Counted from the first letter of the stretch, positions 16,257 through 25,738 are shown. The stretch: 64,000 nt of DNA from Arthrobacter globiformis (GCF_030817195.1 NZ_JAUSYZ010000002.1:215602-279601); one strand, 5' to 3'. Made by a program: numbers and translations. Notes: generated by a model from the letters alone, not told the origin.

Positions 16257-17315
16257 TCAGGCCAGAAGCGACTGCTCCGGGTTCATCCGGGCGGTTGATT
16301 TTCGCGTTACAACCTGCGGATCGGACGGGATGATCAGATCCGCCGGAAGCCCACCGTTGAGCTGGTCGCAGAGGGCATTGACGGCTGTTCTTCCGAGTTC
16401 TACCAGAGGCATCGCGATTGTTGTGAGCGGGGGTTGGAGGTAGTCGGCAAGCGGCAGATCGTCGTAAGAGATCACCGAAATTCGTTCAGGTACGTTCAGT
16501 CCGAGCTCGCGCAAGGCATGGAGGGCGCCGATGGCCTGGTTCAATGTGCTGGTGTACACAGCTGTCACTTCCGGATGATGCTTGACGAGCCGAAGGGTTG
16601 CTTCATAGCCCCCTTTTTCACTGAAATCACCGTATTCGACCGAGGGATCGGGCAATCCCGCCTCCCGTGCCGCGTGCATCAACCCAATCCGCCGGCTCTG
16701 GCCCGGACTGAGCACCTCAGGTCCGGAGACGTGTCCGAGATGGCGGTGTCCCAGTTCCCGAAGATGCGAAACAGCGCAGGCACTGGCGGCTTCGAGGTTC
16801 ATGATGATGTTGCGTCCAGAGCCGCTCACGGAACGGTTGACGAAAAGGTACGGGATATCGGTCTGGGGCAGCATGTTCAGCAGGGGATGCTCCGGCCGGG
16901 CGGAGGCGATGAGGAGCCCGTCCACCCGTCCGGACGCGACCAGGTCGGCAAACTGTTCATCGACGCCTTCTTCGGCAGTATCTTCGGCGAGCAACAGCGC
17001 ATAGCCGCGGGTGCGGGCCTGGAAACAGGCGCCGCGGGTGATCCGTGAGTACACCGGGTTGGTCAGGTCCGGAATCAGGAGTGCCAAGGCCCGGGTGCGG
17101 GACCCGGCCAGGGCACGGGCGCCTACGTGGGGCTGGTAGCCGAGTTTCTTCGCCGATTCCAAGACCCGCAGCCGAGTCTCATCCCGGACCGACAGCGTCG
17201 CGTCGTTATTCAAAACCCGGGAAGCAACGGACTTCGTCACACCAGCCAACTCCGCGACGTCAATAAGCCTGGACCGTCCGGAATGCGCCGCCATGGTCTT
17301 CACATCGTCCCCCAC
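16257..17315 (-). CDS. LacI-family transcriptional regulator
   Basis: The 352-residue regulator has a LacI helix-turn-helix at residues about 18-37 (LIDVAELAGVTKSVASRVLN), a hinge helix (GARALAGSRT), and a periplasmic-binding-like sensor domain (ALLIPDLTNPVYSRI, ISVISYDDLPLADYLQPPLT). I place the start at the GTG at 17315, preceded by AAGGAG. It is divergent from the sugar-acid operon. LacI-type palindromes with the centre AAAACCGGTTTT occur before that operon (17414-17425) and before the ABC importer (24510-24523), making both likely targets. The effector is probably a pathway sugar or its acid. Confidence 0.93.
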   Translation of the reverse strand: MGDDVKTMAAHSGRSRLIDVAELAGVTKSVASRVLNNDATLSVRDETRLRVLESAKKLGYQPHVGARALAGSRTRALALLIPDLTNPVYSRITRGACFQARTRGYALLLAEDTAEEGVDEQFADLVASGRVDGLLIASARPEHPLLNMLPQTDIPYLFVNRSVSGSGRNIIMNLEAASACAVSHLRELGHRHLGHVSGPEVLSPGQSRRIGLMHAAREAGLPDPSVEYGDFSEKGGYEATLRLVKHHPEVTAVYTSTLNQAIGALHALRELGLNVPERISVISYDDLPLADYLQPPLTTIAMPLVELGRTAVNALCDQLNGGLPADLIIPSDPQVVTRKSTARMNPEQSLLA

Positions 17316-17371
17316 AGTGCTCCTTCTCATGTCAGAAATCTGGTCCGGATGACCTGCTTCACTGAATGCTC

Positions 17372-17483
17372 TTGACACGCCGTTTATCAACATACTAGCT
17401 TGAGCTCAGCAAAAAAACCGGTTTTCTTAGGGTCTTTGGCGCTTTCGCTCAGGCTCTGCGGGTTTTTGGAAGCCGTTTCCAAA
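17372..17483 (+). promoter_or_regulatory. Promoter and two LacI-type operators of the sugar-acid operon
   Basis: TTGACA (17372-17377) and TAGCTT (17396-17401) are spaced by 18 bases. The palindrome AAAACCGGTTTT (17414-17425) lies just downstream of the expected start, and the inverted repeat TTTGGAA-N5-TTCCAAA (17465-17483) lies further on, 16 bases before the ATG. Both have the CG-centred shape of LacI-family operators and would block initiation or elongation when bound. Confidence 0.65.
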
Positions 17484-17498
17484 GTTCAAGGAGGAACC

Positions 17499-18587
17499 AT
17501 GGCAAAAATCGAAAGTGTCAGGACGGATCTGTACAGAATCCCTTTGGCGCAGGCGCTGACGGACAGCACGCACGGGGTGATGCTGGACTTCGAGCTGATC
17601 ACCGTGCGGGTCACCGACAGTGACGGGGCCGTCGGGCTCGGCTACACCTATACGGTCAATGACGGCGGGGCTGCGGTGGCCGTGATGATTGAGCGTTACC
17701 TGACGCCCAAGCTGCAGGGACGGGACGCGGACCACACCGAAAGGATCTGGCAGGACCTGTGGTGGACGCTGCACTACGCCGGGCGGGGCGGGCACGCGAC
17801 CTCGGCGATTTCCGCGATCGACATTGCCCTCTGGGACCTGAAAGGACGCCGGCTTGGTGAGCCGCTCTGGCGGCTTTTCGGCGGGTTCGACCCCAGGGTG
17901 CCGGTCTACGCCGGCGGTATCGACCTGGAATTGAGCACCGATGACCTGCTGCGGCAGGCGGACCGGTTCCAGGAGCAAGGCTTCCGTGCGATCAAGATGA
18001 AGGTCGGCCGGCCCAACCTGAACGAGGACCTGGAACGCGTAGCCGCGATGCGCTCTCACCTGGGCGATAACTTCCCGCTGATGGTGGACGCGAACATGAA
18101 ATGGAGCGCCGACGAGGCCATCCGCGCTGCTCGGGCCCTGGCGGAGTACAACCTGGTCTGGATCGAGGAGCCCACGATTCCCGATGACGTGGCCGGGTAC
18201 GCCCGGATCCTGCGTGACGGCGGGCAGCCGATCGCCGGCGGCGAGAACCTGCACACCCTGTACGAATTCCAGCAGGCCATTACTGCCGGAGCGCTCTCCT
18301 TCCCGGAACCGGATGTCAGCAACTGCGGCGGTTACACCACCTTCCGGAAAATCTGCTCCCTGGCCGAGGCGCACAACCTGCCCGTCACCTCCCACGGCGT
18401 GCACGACCTGACGGTTCAGGCCTTGGCGGCCGCACCGAACCGCACCTACATGGAAGCCCACGGCTTCGGTCTGGACGCGTATCTGGCCAACCCGATGCGC
18501 ATTGAGGACGGCTTCGCGATCGCCCCCGAACTGCCCGGGCACGGCGTAGACCTGGACTTCTCCGCCCTGGAAGCAGTCCGGGCGTGA
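17499..18587 (+). CDS. Enolase-superfamily acid-sugar dehydratase
   Basis: The 362-residue protein is of the mandelate racemase/muconate lactonising enzyme type, which removes water from aldonic or aldaric acids to give 2-keto-3-deoxy acids. Catalytic features visible in order are the KMK base motif in AIKMKVGRP, metal ligands in LMVDANMKW, WIEEPTIPDD and IAGGENLHT, and the second base in SHGVHDL. The ATG at 17499 follows AAGGAGGAACC, and the open frame upstream to 17400 is the operator region. First gene of the operon. The substrate (galactonate, fuconate, arabinonate or another) cannot be settled from sequence alone. Confidence 0.9.
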   Translation: MAKIESVRTDLYRIPLAQALTDSTHGVMLDFELITVRVTDSDGAVGLGYTYTVNDGGAAVAVMIERYLTPKLQGRDADHTERIWQDLWWTLHYAGRGGHATSAISAIDIALWDLKGRRLGEPLWRLFGGFDPRVPVYAGGIDLELSTDDLLRQADRFQEQGFRAIKMKVGRPNLNEDLERVAAMRSHLGDNFPLMVDANMKWSADEAIRAARALAEYNLVWIEEPTIPDDVAGYARILRDGGQPIAGGENLHTLYEFQQAITAGALSFPEPDVSNCGGYTTFRKICSLAEAHNLPVTSHGVHDLTVQALAAAPNRTYMEAHGFGLDAYLANPMRIEDGFAIAPELPGHGVDLDFSALEAVRA

Positions 18588-19924
18588 GCACCGCGACGCA
18601 GGACCGGGCCAGATTCGCCCGCAAACCCATTCGCGGTATCAGGTGGCGGGTCCTGGGCGCCAACGCCGCGGTTCTGATGCTCAACTACGGCGACCGGGCA
18701 GCCCTGGGCGTCGCCGCGCCGCTGATCATCAGCGAATTCGGCCTAAGCACCGGAACGATGGGCATCATCCTGGGCGCCTTCGCGTTCACCTACGCCCCGG
18801 CCTGCTTCGCCGGCGGGGCGCTGGCGGACAAGTACGGGCCGCGCAAGACGATGGCCATCGCTGCCGCCTGGTGGTCGCTGTGCACGGCCTTGACCGCGCT
18901 GTGCTTTAGCTTCATGACCTTCTTCATCCAGCGGCTGCTGTTCGGCGCCGGCGAGGGTCCCCAGGGTGCGGTCACAGCCCGCACGATGGCCAACTGGTTC
19001 CCCAAGCGCGAATACGCCACTGCAATGGGCCTGACCTTCGCGGCCAACCCGCTCGGCGCAGCCCTGGGCATCCCCGTGGTGACCGGGCTGCTGGTGCTCT
19101 CCAACAACAACTGGCGGGTTCCGTTCATCGTCCTGGGCGCCGTCGGCCTGATCATCGCCGCCTGGTGGTATTGGATCATCCGTGACAAACCCTCCCTGCA
19201 TCCCCGGATTTCTGATCAGGAACTGGCGCTGATCACCACCACCGACGCCCAAACCCGTGACCTGGCCACCGAGAGTGTCCCCCCGCTGCGCTTCTATCTG
19301 CGACAGCCCGCGGTCATAGCCAACGCGGTTGCCTTCTTCGGCTTCAGCTGGCTGCTGTTCATGTTCCTGTCCTGGTACCCGCTGTTCCTGGTCCAGACGC
19401 AGAACATCAGCCTCTCGAGCCTCGCCTGGGCCGGCTCCCTTCCCTGGGTCGCAGGGTCCATCGGAACCGCCCTCGGCGGTATCCTCTCGGACCGTCTCGC
19501 CCGCCGCTCGAACGCCCCGTTCCGGGTCAGGAAATGGATGACCGGGTTCTTCCTGGCCCTCAGCGGCGCCCTGTGCATCCCGCTGGCGGCGGTGAACTCC
19601 CTGGGCTTGGCCGTCGGCCTGTTCTCGGTCGTGTTGCTGCTGCTGTACCTAGCCAACGTGCAGTTCTTCGCCATCGTGCGCGACTTTGTCCACCCGGCAC
19701 GGCTGGGCGGCGTCACCGGATTCGTGCACTTCTGCGCCAACCTCGCCGGCGTCATCGCCCCGATCGTCACCGGCTTCCTGATCCAGGACCTCGGCTCCTG
19801 GACGGGCGCGTTCGGACTCGCCGCCGGCCTGGCCATCACCGGAGCCGTCGCCCTGATCCTGGTCAAATCCCCCGTGGCAGGCGCCAAAGACACGCCCTCC
19901 GTCAATGCCACGGCCTTGAAATAA
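18584..19924 (+). CDS. MFS transporter, anion:cation symporter (sugar-acid) family
   Basis: This 446-residue major facilitator has twelve predicted hydrophobic segments. The ACS-family signatures are LNYGDRAALGVAAPLI in helix 1, ALADKYGPRKTM in the helix 2-3 loop and RLLFGAGEGPQGAVTART in helix 4. Such carriers import galactonate, glucarate or hexuronates with protons. The GTG start overlaps the dehydratase stop by four bases, so it is coupled to it. It probably brings in the dehydratase's substrate. Confidence 0.92.
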   Translation: MSTATQDRARFARKPIRGIRWRVLGANAAVLMLNYGDRAALGVAAPLIISEFGLSTGTMGIILGAFAFTYAPACFAGGALADKYGPRKTMAIAAAWWSLCTALTALCFSFMTFFIQRLLFGAGEGPQGAVTARTMANWFPKREYATAMGLTFAANPLGAALGIPVVTGLLVLSNNNWRVPFIVLGAVGLIIAAWWYWIIRDKPSLHPRISDQELALITTTDAQTRDLATESVPPLRFYLRQPAVIANAVAFFGFSWLLFMFLSWYPLFLVQTQNISLSSLAWAGSLPWVAGSIGTALGGILSDRLARRSNAPFRVRKWMTGFFLALSGALCIPLAAVNSLGLAVGLFSVVLLLLYLANVQFFAIVRDFVHPARLGGVTGFVHFCANLAGVIAPIVTGFLIQDLGSWTGAFGLAAGLAITGAVALILVKSPVAGAKDTPSVNATALK

Positions 19925-19936
19925 GAGGTCTGAGAC

Positions 19937-20911
19937 ATGGAAACGCCCATCCGAATCGTCATCACCGACTGCGACCACGACTCCACCGCCATCGAACGGG
20001 CCGTCGCCGCAGAACGCGGCGTCGAGCTCATCCTGGCCCAATGCCGCACCGAGGAGGAGGTCATCGCCGCCGCGGCGGACGCAGACGCGCTCGTCGTGCA
20101 GTACGCCCCCATCACCGCCAAGGTCCTGGGTGCCCTGCCCCGGCTCAAGGCCATCGGCCGCTACGGCGTTGGGGTCGACACCGTGGACGTGCCGGCAGCA
20201 ACATCTCGGAACGTCGCGGTGTGTAACGTACCCGACTACGGAACCGAAGATGTCAGCGACCACGCCATCGCCCTGGCACTGACCCTGGCCCGCGGCACCG
20301 CCCGCTTCGACCGCAGGATGCGCAGGGGTGAACACGAGATCGGTCCGGTCCAGCCGCTGCACCGGATCAACACCCGGACCTTCGGCGTGCTCGGGCTCGG
20401 CCTGATCGGCTCCGCCACCGCCCGGAAGGCCAAAGGTCTCGGCTATGCCGTCATCGGTGCCGACCCGGCACTGGCGCCCGGGACCCGGACCGAAGACGGC
20501 GTGGACGTCGTCGGCTTCGACGAGCTCCTGTCGCGCTCCGACGTCGTGTCCCTCCACGTGCCCCTGACGGAGACAACCCGGCACCTGATCAACGCCGCGA
20601 CTCTGTCCCGGATGAAGCCCGGGGCGGTGCTGGTCAACACCTGCCGCGGTGGCGTGGTGGACACCGCCGCCGTCGCCGCCGCCCTCACCTCCGGTCGGCT
20701 GCACGGTGCCGGACTGGACGTCTTCGAAGAGGAACCCCTCCCGCTGACCAGCCCGCTCCTGGGACTGGAGAACACCGTCCTGACCCCCCACGCTGCCTGG
20801 TACAGCGTCGAATCCTACGGCGAGCTCAAACGCCGCACGGTGGAGAACGTCATCGATGTGTGTACCGGCCGCGGGCCGCGCAACATCCTCAATCCGAAAG
20901 TACTGGCATGA
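19937..20911 (+). CDS. D-isomer-specific 2-hydroxyacid dehydrogenase
   Basis: The 324-residue protein has the NAD-binding motif GLGLIGSATARKAKGLGY (around 154-171), the catalytic Arg in VNTCRGGVVD, the catalytic Glu in LDVFEEEP, and the catalytic His in LTPHAAW. It resembles the CtBP/phosphoglycerate dehydrogenase branch. It would interconvert a 2-keto acid and a D-2-hydroxy acid. It lies within the sugar-acid operon 12 bases after the MFS gene and overlaps the next gene by ATGA. Its step in the pathway is unclear. Confidence 0.9.
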   Translation: METPIRIVITDCDHDSTAIERAVAAERGVELILAQCRTEEEVIAAAADADALVVQYAPITAKVLGALPRLKAIGRYGVGVDTVDVPAATSRNVAVCNVPDYGTEDVSDHAIALALTLARGTARFDRRMRRGEHEIGPVQPLHRINTRTFGVLGLGLIGSATARKAKGLGYAVIGADPALAPGTRTEDGVDVVGFDELLSRSDVVSLHVPLTETTRHLINAATLSRMKPGAVLVNTCRGGVVDTAAVAAALTSGRLHGAGLDVFEEEPLPLTSPLLGLENTVLTPHAAWYSVESYGELKRRTVENVIDVCTGRGPRNILNPKVLA

Positions 20912-22038
20912 AACCGCAGGAAGACACCATGAGCCAGACAGGCACCCTGAGCGGGACAGACACCGCGCACGAAACGGGGACGATGAGGGCCGCTGTCCTC
21001 ACCGGCCCCGACACGATCGAGCATCGGCGCGTGCCGGTGCCGGAGGTTCCGGCGGGGTGGGCGCTGGTCCGCACCGAACTCACCGGCCTGTGCGGGACCG
21101 ATTTCTCCATCCTTCACGGAACGCATCCGCGGGCGAAGACCCCGCTGATCATAGGCCACGAAATAACCGGCACCGTGGAAATCGCTGCAGCGACCGGCCC
21201 GGCCGCGGGGACCAGGGTCACGGTCGAGCCGTTGATCTCCTGCGGCACCTGCCCGCCCTGCGCGCACGGCAACACGCACGTGTGCCGCAACCTGCAGCTG
21301 TTCGGCATCGACGCCCCCGGTTCCCTCGCCGAATACGTGGCCCTGCCGGCACACGCATTGATCCCGGTCAAGGACACCGTGCCGGTGACCGAGGTCGCGC
21401 TGGCCGAACCCCTCGCCGTCGCCGTCCATGCCGTCGCCCGCTCGGGCATTTCCGGCGGTGAAACCATACTGGTCTTTGGTGCGGGCCCTATCGGCATCCT
21501 CACCGCGCTCGTTGCCCGGCACGCAGGGGCCAAGGAAATCCTGATCGCGGAACCCAGTGAGGAACGCCGCGAAGTCGCCGAACGGCTCGGTTTCGCCACC
21601 GTCCCCCAGGGCATGGACCCGGCCGAGACGGTTCTCGCCTTGACCGGCGGGAACGGAGCGGACATCGTCTTTGACTCCGCTGCCCACCCCTCCGTCGCCA
21701 GTATCGTGGCCAAAACCGTCCGGGTACTGGGCACCATCGTGCTGGTCGGTGTGTACAAGAAACCGGCCGAAATAGACCTGCAGGCGCTGACCTTCGGCGA
21801 AAACACGGTCCTCGGGGTGCGCGTCTACACCCGTGCCGACGTCGAACGCGCGGTCGAGCTGATCGAAAGCGACGCCCTGGGCCTGGGCCGGCTTCCGGTC
21901 GAGGTCTTCGGCCTGGAGGAAGCGGACCACGCCTTCGACAAGGCCATGTCTGCTGGCGGAGCCCTGAAAATCCTGATCAGCCCGGCACCCGCCACCGGCG
22001 GGCCCGGTTCCTATGACACCGCTGAGGATTCACGATGA
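20908..22038 (+). CDS. Zinc-dependent alcohol/polyol dehydrogenase (MDR family)
   Basis: The 376-residue medium-chain dehydrogenase has catalytic-zinc ligands in GLCGTD and IGHEITG, a structural-zinc set CGTCPPCAHGNTHVC, and the cofactor loop FGAGPIGI. This is the layout of sorbitol and threonine 3-dehydrogenases. ATG 20908 overlaps the upstream stop (ATGA); a second ATG at 20929 behind AGGAAG is a fair alternative and would remove seven residues. A secondary alcohol on a sugar or sugar acid is a likely substrate. Confidence 0.9.
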   Translation: MKPQEDTMSQTGTLSGTDTAHETGTMRAAVLTGPDTIEHRRVPVPEVPAGWALVRTELTGLCGTDFSILHGTHPRAKTPLIIGHEITGTVEIAAATGPAAGTRVTVEPLISCGTCPPCAHGNTHVCRNLQLFGIDAPGSLAEYVALPAHALIPVKDTVPVTEVALAEPLAVAVHAVARSGISGGETILVFGAGPIGILTALVARHAGAKEILIAEPSEERREVAERLGFATVPQGMDPAETVLALTGGNGADIVFDSAAHPSVASIVAKTVRVLGTIVLVGVYKKPAEIDLQALTFGENTVLGVRVYTRADVERAVELIESDALGLGRLPVEVFGLEEADHAFDKAMSAGGALKILISPAPATGGPGSYDTAEDSR

Positions 22039-22796
22039 CGACACCGAACCCATTTGATCTGACCGGCCGGACCGCTGCCGTGACCGGGGCTTCCCGGGGC
22101 ATCGGAGCCGCGATCGCCGCCGGCCTGCTGCGCGCCGGCGCCGACGTTGTCGCGATGCAGCGCAGCCCTGTGCCCTCCGATCTGGCAGCCGTGGCGGCGG
22201 ACGCCGGCCGTACCCTGCGCCACGTGCCGATCGACCTCGGCAGCGAAACTTCCATCGCCGCCGCCATCGAAGACTCACAGGGCGGAGGATTCGTGGACAT
22301 CCTGGTCAACAACGCCGGCACCCAGATCCGGCACGACTCCACCGAATTCCCGCTCAGCGACTTCGACACGGTGATGAACATCAACACCCGCGCGGTGTTT
22401 CAGCTCTGCCAGGGCTTCGCCCCGGCCATGCTCGAGCGGGGATACGGAAAGATCATCAACCTCGCATCACTGCTGACCTTCCAAGGAGGCTACCGGGTCC
22501 CCGCCTACGCTGCATCCAAGGGGGCCGTCGCCCAGCTGACCAAGGCCCTGTGCAACGAATGGGCACCCCGCGGCGTCAACGTCAACGCCGTCGCTCCCGG
22601 CTACTTCGCCACCGACATGAACGAGGCCCTGCTCGCCGACGAGGAACGGCGCGACCAGATCTCAGCCAGGATCCCGGCCGGGCGCTGGGGTGCTGCCGAG
22701 GACATCGCCGGGACCGTGGTCTTCCTCGCATCCGGCGCGGCTGACTACATCCACGGCGCCGTGCTGCCGGTGGACGGCGGGTGGATGGCCAGATGA
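22035..22796 (+). CDS. SDR oxidoreductase, KduD-like
   Basis: The 253-residue short-chain dehydrogenase has the cofactor motif TGASRGIGAAIA (residues 17-28), NNAG, the catalytic Ser in NLASLLTF and YAASK for Tyr and Lys. C-terminal features fit 2-deoxy-D-gluconate 3-dehydrogenase-like or gluconate 5-dehydrogenase-like enzymes. It overlaps both neighbours by four bases. It probably oxidises or reduces a sugar-acid carbonyl in the same route as the dehydratase and aldolase. Confidence 0.9.
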   Translation: MTTPNPFDLTGRTAAVTGASRGIGAAIAAGLLRAGADVVAMQRSPVPSDLAAVAADAGRTLRHVPIDLGSETSIAAAIEDSQGGGFVDILVNNAGTQIRHDSTEFPLSDFDTVMNINTRAVFQLCQGFAPAMLERGYGKIINLASLLTFQGGYRVPAYAASKGAVAQLTKALCNEWAPRGVNVNAVAPGYFATDMNEALLADEERRDQISARIPAGRWGAAEDIAGTVVFLASGAADYIHGAVLPVDGGWMAR

Positions 22797-23482
22797 CCAC
22801 CCGGACCGCCCGGCCCGCACCCTCGCCGGCCCTGCAACAGAACCCCATCGTCGCTGTCCTCCGCGCACACCACGCCCGCGACTACGCCCCGGTCATCGAC
22901 GCCCTGCTCACCGGAGGGATCCGCTCCATCGAACTGACCCTCAGCACCGGCGGCGTCTTCGAGACCCTGCCCGGCCTCCTGGACAGGTTCGGCACCGACG
23001 CGGACATCGGCATCGGCACCATCACCACCCCTGAGGAGACGGCCCGCGCCCTCGACGGAGGCGCCTCCTTCGTCGTCACCCCGGTCACGGACACGGACAT
23101 CGTTGCCGCCTGCGCCGCCCGCAATGTGCCCGTCTACCCGGGCGGGCTGACCCCCACGGAGCTACTGGCCGGCTGGAAGGCGGGAGCAACAGCGGTGAAA
23201 ATATTCCCCGCCTCGACGGTCGGACCCTACTACCTCGCCCAGCTGCGCGGCCCCTTCCCGGACCTTGAGGTGATCCCCAGCGGGGGAGTAGGCATCCCCG
23301 AAGCGCCGGGGTGGATCACCGCCGGGGCCCTGGCCGTGAGCGTAGGCGGCCCGCTGCTGCAGGACGCCTTCACCGGAGGCGATGCGGCCGCTCTGGTTCG
23401 ACGGGCACAACAGCTAACGGACACGGTCGCCCAAGCGGTATCAGCCCGGTCCGCCGGCGCGGCTGCAGGAGGAGCACGATGA
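22793..23482 (+). CDS. KDPG/KDPGal-type aldolase (Eda family)
   Basis: The 229-residue class I aldolase has the catalytic Glu in IRSIELTLSTGG (E47) and the Schiff-base lysine K136 in GATAVKIFPAS, with PVYPGGLTPTEL before it. It cleaves a 2-keto-3-deoxy-6-phospho sugar acid to pyruvate and a phosphorylated aldehyde. ATG 22793 overlaps the preceding stop by ATGA. With the kinase that follows, it completes a DeLey-Doudoroff-like pathway: dehydratase, kinase, aldolase. Confidence 0.92.
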   Translation: MTTRTARPAPSPALQQNPIVAVLRAHHARDYAPVIDALLTGGIRSIELTLSTGGVFETLPGLLDRFGTDADIGIGTITTPEETARALDGGASFVVTPVTDTDIVAACAARNVPVYPGGLTPTELLAGWKAGATAVKIFPASTVGPYYLAQLRGPFPDLEVIPSGGVGIPEAPGWITAGALAVSVGGPLLQDAFTGGDAAALVRRAQQLTDTVAQAVSARSAGAAAGGAR

Positions 23483-24459
23483 GCAGCGGATTTGCTTCGC
23501 CGGCCAGCGGACAGGCAGCGTCAGAGGTCCTAACACTGGGCGAAACCATGGCCCTGATGAAAGCGGACACTCCCGGGCCGCTGGCCCACGCCGCATCCCT
23601 CAGCCTTGGCATCGGCGGCGCCGAAAGCAACGTCGCCATTGCCCTCCAACGCCTCGGCAGCACCGTGACCTGGGCCGGGCGTGTCGGCGCCGACAGCCTC
23701 GGCGACCTGGTGCTGCGCGAACTCCGCGCCGAAGGCCTCCACCTCGCCGCGACACGGGACGACACAGCCCCTACCGGACTGATGATCAAGGAACGGCGCA
23801 CCCAGGACGCCCAGAAAGTCTGGTACTACCGCAGCGGCAGCGCCGGTTCCCGGCTGGCACCCGGCGACGTCCCGGCGGAGCAGATCGCAGCAGCCCGGCT
23901 GCTGCACATCACCGGGATCACCCTGGGCCTGTCCTCCTCGGCCGCAGACGCGATCGATTGCGCCATCGACTGCGCCAAGGAAGCCGGAACATTGGTCTCG
24001 TTCGACCTGAACTACCGCTCCGCCCTCTGGAAACATAAGGACGCCGGCAGCAGCTTCCGCAGGATCGCCGCGCAATCGGACATCGTCTTCGCAGGCGACG
24101 ACGAAGCACCCATCATCGTCGCAGCAGGCACGCCGGCCGAACTCGCGCGGCGGATCAGCGACCTGGGCCCTTCACAGGTCATCATCAAGCGCGGAGCCGC
24201 GGGATGCCTCGCCCTGGTCAACGGAACGGAGTATGAGCAGCCTGCCATTCCGATCACCCCCGTTGACACCGTCGGTGCCGGTGACGCCTTCGTCGCTGGC
24301 TACCTCGCCGAACTCCTCGCCGGCCTGGCCGTTCCCGGCCGCCTGCTGACGGCAGTGAAAACCGGCGCCTTCGCCTGCCTTGTACCAGGAGACTGGGAAG
24401 GCATGCCCCGCCGCAGTGAATTGGCCCTCCTCGGCGCCCGCGAACCTGTATCCCGCTGA
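23479..24459 (+). CDS. PfkB-family sugar kinase, 2-keto-3-deoxygluconate kinase-like
   Basis: The 326-residue PfkB kinase has the N-terminal GGAESNVAIALQRLG motif (substrate binding) and the C-terminal DTVGAGDAFVAGYLAELL motif, with the catalytic Asp in GAGD. It would phosphorylate the 2-keto-3-deoxy acid made by the dehydratase, providing substrate to the aldolase. The ATG at 23479 overlaps the aldolase stop (ATGA). It is the last gene of the operon, followed by about 145 bases containing a LacI-type operator. Confidence 0.92.
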   Translation: MSSGFASPASGQAASEVLTLGETMALMKADTPGPLAHAASLSLGIGGAESNVAIALQRLGSTVTWAGRVGADSLGDLVLRELRAEGLHLAATRDDTAPTGLMIKERRTQDAQKVWYYRSGSAGSRLAPGDVPAEQIAAARLLHITGITLGLSSSAADAIDCAIDCAKEAGTLVSFDLNYRSALWKHKDAGSSFRRIAAQSDIVFAGDDEAPIIVAAGTPAELARRISDLGPSQVIIKRGAAGCLALVNGTEYEQPAIPITPVDTVGAGDAFVAGYLAELLAGLAVPGRLLTAVKTGAFACLVPGDWEGMPRRSELALLGAREPVSR

Positions 24460-24509
24460 GTAAAAGACCACTGGACAAGACAGCGTAATCCATGTCACTC
24501 TGGAACCCA

Positions 24510-24523
24510 GAAAACCGGTTTTC
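24510..24523 (+). promoter_or_regulatory. LacI-type operator before the ABC importer
   Basis: GAAAACCGGTTTTC is a perfect 14-bp palindrome 83 bases before the substrate-binding protein gene. Its central 12 bases, AAAACCGGTTTT, are identical to the operator at 17414-17425, so the same LacI regulator probably controls the catabolic operon and the importer. Confidence 0.75.
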
Positions 24524-24605
24524 CGATGGAGGGGAACCAGGTGCATGATCGGGCTGTCGGCCCGCAACATCCTCGACGGCGTCGTCGACTCACAGAAGGA
24601 TCTCC

Positions 24606-25676
24606 ATGAAGAACCAGCGCCGCTCTCTGCGGCTGGCAGCAGCGGCCGGTGTGATCGCCATTTCACTGGCCGGCTGCGCGAAACCCTTGCCCAAAGCAGA
24701 AATCGACACCTCCAGGCTGCAGGGCCAGACGGCCACCCAGGTCATCGAACGGACTTCCAGCCAGACCTGCATCAACCCCGCCCCAACTGGCAAGCCCCTG
24801 TCGGAGATGGTGGTGGGGTTCTCCCAGTCAGAGAACGAACAGAACCCCTTCCGGGCCTTGGAGACCGCATCCGTTAAGGCCGCCGTGGAGTCCAAGGTCA
24901 AGGGCTTTCGATACACCAATGCCAACAGCAGCCAAGCCAAGCAGCTCACCGACATCCTGTCCATGATCAATCAGGGCGTCGATGCCCTGGTCGTGGCCCC
25001 GATCAGCAGCACCGGGCTGCAGAGCGCCTTCGCGGCCGCCAAAGAGAAGGGAATACCGGTCGTCACCATCGACCGCAAGACCCAGGGCGAGCCGTGCACC
25101 GACTATCTGACGTTCCTTGGCTCCGACTTCTACCAGCAGGGAGTACGGGCCGCGCGTGCCATGGCGGACGCCACGGGCGGAACCGGGAGGGTCGCCGAAA
25201 TCCAAGGCGCCCCCGGCAACGACGTCGCCACGATGCGCACCCGGGGGTTCCACGACGAACTGGCGAACCACCCGGGGATCCGGGTCCTCGCCCAGCAGAC
25301 GGCCAACTGGGCCACCAGTGAAGCACAGCAGGTCACCGAACAGATCCTGGCAGCACGGCCGGACATCAACGGCATCTACACCCACAGCGACACCATGGCC
25401 CTGGGCGCCCTGACGGCGGTGCGCAACTACGGCAAAGCCGCAGGCGAGGACATCCACATCGTCTCCATCGACGGTACCCGCGACGCGGTCAAGTACGTGG
25501 CCGACGGAAAGATCCACGCGGTCGTGGAAACAAATCCACGCTTTGGCCCCGGCGCGCTCAAAGCCATCGAAGACTGGTTCGCCGGCCGGAAAATACCCGA
25601 GGAATCCATCATGAAAGATTCGCTCTTCACACACGAGAACGCCCAGCAAGCGGTGGATTCGGGGGCAGCGTACTAA
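24606..25676 (+). CDS. Sugar ABC transporter substrate-binding lipoprotein
   Basis: The 356-residue protein starts with a lipoprotein signal peptide (KNQRRS, hydrophobic core, lipobox LAGC with Cys24) and continues as a type-I periplasmic-binding fold. Recognisable parts are VVAPISSTGLQSAF, GIPVVTIDRKTQG, FLGSDFYQQGVRAA and GIYTHSDTMALGAL. This matches the ribose/galactofuranose (YtfQ-like) group. It captures sugar outside the membrane for the transporter encoded next. The start follows AAGGATCTCC. Confidence 0.93.
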   Translation: MKNQRRSLRLAAAAGVIAISLAGCAKPLPKAEIDTSRLQGQTATQVIERTSSQTCINPAPTGKPLSEMVVGFSQSENEQNPFRALETASVKAAVESKVKGFRYTNANSSQAKQLTDILSMINQGVDALVVAPISSTGLQSAFAAAKEKGIPVVTIDRKTQGEPCTDYLTFLGSDFYQQGVRAARAMADATGGTGRVAEIQGAPGNDVATMRTRGFHDELANHPGIRVLAQQTANWATSEAQQVTEQILAARPDINGIYTHSDTMALGALTAVRNYGKAAGEDIHIVSIDGTRDAVKYVADGKIHAVVETNPRFGPGALKAIEDWFAGRKIPEESIMKDSLFTHENAQQAVDSGAAY

Positions 25677-25738
25677 TGCATCCTTCGACAGCCTTCCCGG
25701 TCCCGCACGTCACCCTTTGACGAGAACGAGGTACAGCA

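Noticed and set aside
24545..24877. Plus-strand frame overlapping the substrate-binding lipoprotein start
   Set aside because: The lipoprotein frame has signal peptide, lipobox and binding-protein motifs. This frame is a shadow.
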